Assembly (NCBI GenBank): GCA_019113665.1
Contig: DXGW01000020.1
Span: 1 to 7,074, forward strand
Reading direction: 5' to 3'
Source: Candidatus Alistipes excrementipullorum
GTDB taxonomy: Bacteria; Bacteroidota; Bacteroidia; Bacteroidales; Rikenellaceae
DNA length: 7,074 nt
Shown here piece by piece: positions 5,786 to 7,074 of the stretch (its first letter is position 1; each line of letters begins with the position of its first letter). Both the position numbers and the translations under genes were made by a program. The notes beneath the pieces are model-generated. The model saw only the letters and a list, made by a program, of their open reading frames with translations. It made no database searches and was not told where the DNA came from.

Positions 5786-6820
5786 ATGGCTGAAAGGAAA
5801 CGTACTGAGATTGCCGAACTCGGCGAGTTCGGGCTTATCGACAGGCTGACGTCCAGGTTTTCCCCGTCGAAGGGAACGACGCTGAAGGGTGCGGGTGACG
5901 ATGCCGCCGTGATCGATGCCGGTGTCGGTGAGGCGCTGGTCGTGTCGACCGATTCCCTGTTCGAAGGTGTGGATTTCGACCTTACATATTTCCCGATGAA
6001 ACATCTCGGATATAAGGCCGTTACGGTAGGTGTCAGCGACATACTGGCAATGAATGCACTGCCCGAACAGATCATGCTGTCGTTGGGCGTGTCGTCCAAG
6101 CTGTCGGTCGAGGCGCTCGACGATTTTTACGAGGGCGTGGAGTTCGCCTGCCGTGAGTTGGGCGTGGATATGGTCGGCGGCGACACGAGGGCCTCGCTGA
6201 CGGGGTTCGTGATAGGCATCACCTCTGTCGGACGCGTCAGGCGTGAAGCCCTGGCGTATCGTTCGGGTGCCAAACTCAATGACCTGATATGCATTACGGG
6301 CAATCTCGGCGCAGCGTACATGGGCCTGCACCTGCTTGAACGAGAGAAGCGCGTATTGAGTGACGTGAAGGATCCCGAACCCAAATTCGCCGGCTATGAA
6401 TATCTGCTCGAAAAGTACCTCAAGCCGCGTGCCCGCAAGGATATTGTCGAGTCGCTGGCCGAGGAGGGCATCGTCCCGACTTCGATGACAGACCTTTCCG
6501 ACGGTCTGGCGAGCGACCTCATGCAGATATGCAAGTCGTCGAAATGCGGCGCCCGCATCTACCTCGAACGCATTCCGATAGCCAAACAGACCTCGGCAAT
6601 GGCCGAAGAGCTGCATTCCGATCCGGTTGTGGCCGCTCTCAACGGCGGCGAGGATCATGAACTGCTCTTTACGGTTCCGCTTTCCATGCAGGAGAAGGTC
6701 ATGCGTATGGGCGGCATAGATGTCATAGGACATATCACGGCCGAGAATACGGGGGCCTATCTCGTCACGCCCGATGGTTCGGACATACGTCTCAAGGCAC
6801 AGGGCTTCAAGGAGGATTGA
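5786..6820 (+). CDS. thiL: Thiamine-monophosphate kinase
   Basis: This cytoplasmic enzyme phosphorylates thiamine monophosphate with ATP to make thiamine diphosphate, the last step of cofactor synthesis. The 344-residue protein follows the PurM/ThiL fold order: EFGLIDRL at 14-21, GDDAAV at 37-42 (metal and ATP binding), STDSLFEGVDFDL at 54-66 (substrate region), GGDT at 131-134, ITGNLGAAYMG at 170-180, TDLSDGLASDL at 235-245 and NGGEDHELLF at 286-295. The length is usual for the family and all the motifs I would expect are present. ATG at 5786 is chosen because the first motif then falls near residue 14. It is 63 bp behind GH3 on the same strand with a hairpin between. I found no convincing promoter of its own and no thiamine riboswitch, nor any other thiamine gene in the window. 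Confidence 0.96.
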   Translation: MAERKRTEIAELGEFGLIDRLTSRFSPSKGTTLKGAGDDAAVIDAGVGEALVVSTDSLFEGVDFDLTYFPMKHLGYKAVTVGVSDILAMNALPEQIMLSLGVSSKLSVEALDDFYEGVEFACRELGVDMVGGDTRASLTGFVIGITSVGRVRREALAYRSGAKLNDLICITGNLGAAYMGLHLLEREKRVLSDVKDPEPKFAGYEYLLEKYLKPRARKDIVESLAEEGIVPTSMTDLSDGLASDLMQICKSSKCGARIYLERIPIAKQTSAMAEELHSDPVVAALNGGEDHELLFTVPLSMQEKVMRMGGIDVIGHITAENTGAYLVTPDGSDIRLKAQGFKED

Positions 6821-6882
6821 TCTGCGGCTGCGGTATGGCGGCGTGAAAAACGCGAAAAAATCGTCTATTTTTGCGCAGATGA

Positions 6883-6912
6883 TTGCAGATTAAAAAAAAA
6901 GCACTATCTTTG
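6883..6912 (+). promoter_or_regulatory. Promoter for tRNA-Glu
   Basis: TTG (6883-6885, within TTGCAG) is followed by a 19-nt spacer and TATCTTTG (6905-6912), a full TAnnTTTG match. The spacer contains nine consecutive A (6892-6900), an A-tract that could bend the DNA and strengthen the promoter. Transcription should start near 6919, giving a leader of about 37 nt before the mature tRNA. The rest of the 6821-6955 gap holds only a weak 4-bp hairpin at 6841-6853 just after thiL. Confidence 0.75.
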
Positions 6913-6955
6913 CCCCGCTAAAGTGATCGAAACAACCGGTCGCGATAGTGGTAGA

Positions 6956-7027
6956 GGCCCATTCGTCTATCGGCTAGGACGCAAGATTTTCATTCTTGAA
7001 AGAGGAGTTCGATTCTCCTATGGGCTA
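6956..7027 (+). tRNA. tRNA-Glu (anticodon UUC)
   Basis: The 72 nt fold into a cloverleaf. The acceptor stem is GGCCCAT (6956-6962) against ATGGGCT (7020-7026), with a G-T pair at the end and discriminator A at 7027. The anticodon stem is CAAGA/TCTTG around loop TTTTCAT, which places TTC at positions 34-36, reading GAA/GAG codons. The T arm is AGGAG/CTCCT around TTCGATT, with a 4-nt variable loop (AAAG). CCA is not encoded, since CGC follows the discriminator, so it must be added after transcription. Confidence 0.97.
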
Positions 7028-7032
7028 CGCAC

Positions 7033-7066
7033 TTGGGCGGTGCTTCGGCATCGCTCGACGGGTTTT
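7033..7066 (+). terminator. UUCG-loop hairpin with T run after tRNA-Glu
   Basis: TTGGGCGGTGC (7033-7043) pairs with GCATCGCTCGA (7048-7058) over 11 positions, three of them G-U, closed by a TTCG tetraloop. After four more bases comes TTTT (7063-7066). This fits an intrinsic terminator for the tRNA transcript. Only 8 bases remain before the window edge, so a role in the leader of a following gene cannot be excluded. Confidence 0.6.
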
Positions 7067-7074
7067 GATAAACG

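Noticed and set aside
5762..6733. A 323-codon open frame on the minus strand
   Set aside because: It is antisense to thiL, whose motifs are all intact. The opposite frame shows no known domain.
6866..6873. TATTTTTG as a second tRNA-Glu promoter
   Set aside because: The -7 box matches, but no TTG lies 19-21 bp upstream, while the box at 6905-6912 has a proper partner.
1..7074. Mobile element, CRISPR array, riboswitch or phage gene
   Set aside because: I found no transposase or integrase motif, no spaced direct repeats and no thiamine riboswitch-like sequence before thiL.

Overview
The window looks like chromosomal DNA from a GC-rich member of the Bacteroidales, most likely an Alistipes-type (Rikenellaceae) gut bacterium. 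The lineage call is inference from four things seen. Promoters have the Bacteroidota layout TTG-N19/20-TAnnTTTG. Start codons lack Shine-Dalgarno sequences. Adenylate kinase is the short-LID form. A surface-type lipoprotein combines fimbrillin-like and DUF5689-like regions. I see no insertion sequence, CRISPR array, phage gene or SusC/SusD pair.

Left part (1-3197, minus strand): three genes read leftward. adk (adenylate kinase) is followed 48 bp later by a 48-codon gene whose peptide resembles the short, acidic-tailed proteins common in Bacteroidales. After another 31 bp comes a very large lipoprotein gene that runs off the left edge. Its 799 visible codons hold a lipoprotein signal, a fimbrillin-like region, a DUF5689-like region, a jelly-roll-like region and the start of a DNA/RNA non-specific (NUC1-type) endonuclease domain. 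This is the least ordinary part of the window: an envelope nuclease behind a house-keeping kinase.

Middle (3198-3373): a 176-bp divergent control region. It has one clear promoter for adk leftward and one for the glycosidase rightward, with two short palindromes between them.

Right part (3374-7074, plus strand): a secreted family 3 glycoside hydrolase is followed by a strong 12-bp hairpin. Next come thiL (thiamine-monophosphate kinase), a promoter, tRNA-Glu(UUC), and a hairpin with a UUCG loop and T run that probably ends the tRNA transcript. The hydrolase probably releases sugars in the periplasm, and thiL makes the cofactor thiamine diphosphate. Nothing in the sequence links these two functionally beyond position.

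No gene-free stretch exceeds 300 bp. Apart from the nuclease lipoprotein, the small upstream gene and the control-region structures, this is an ordinary chromosomal region.
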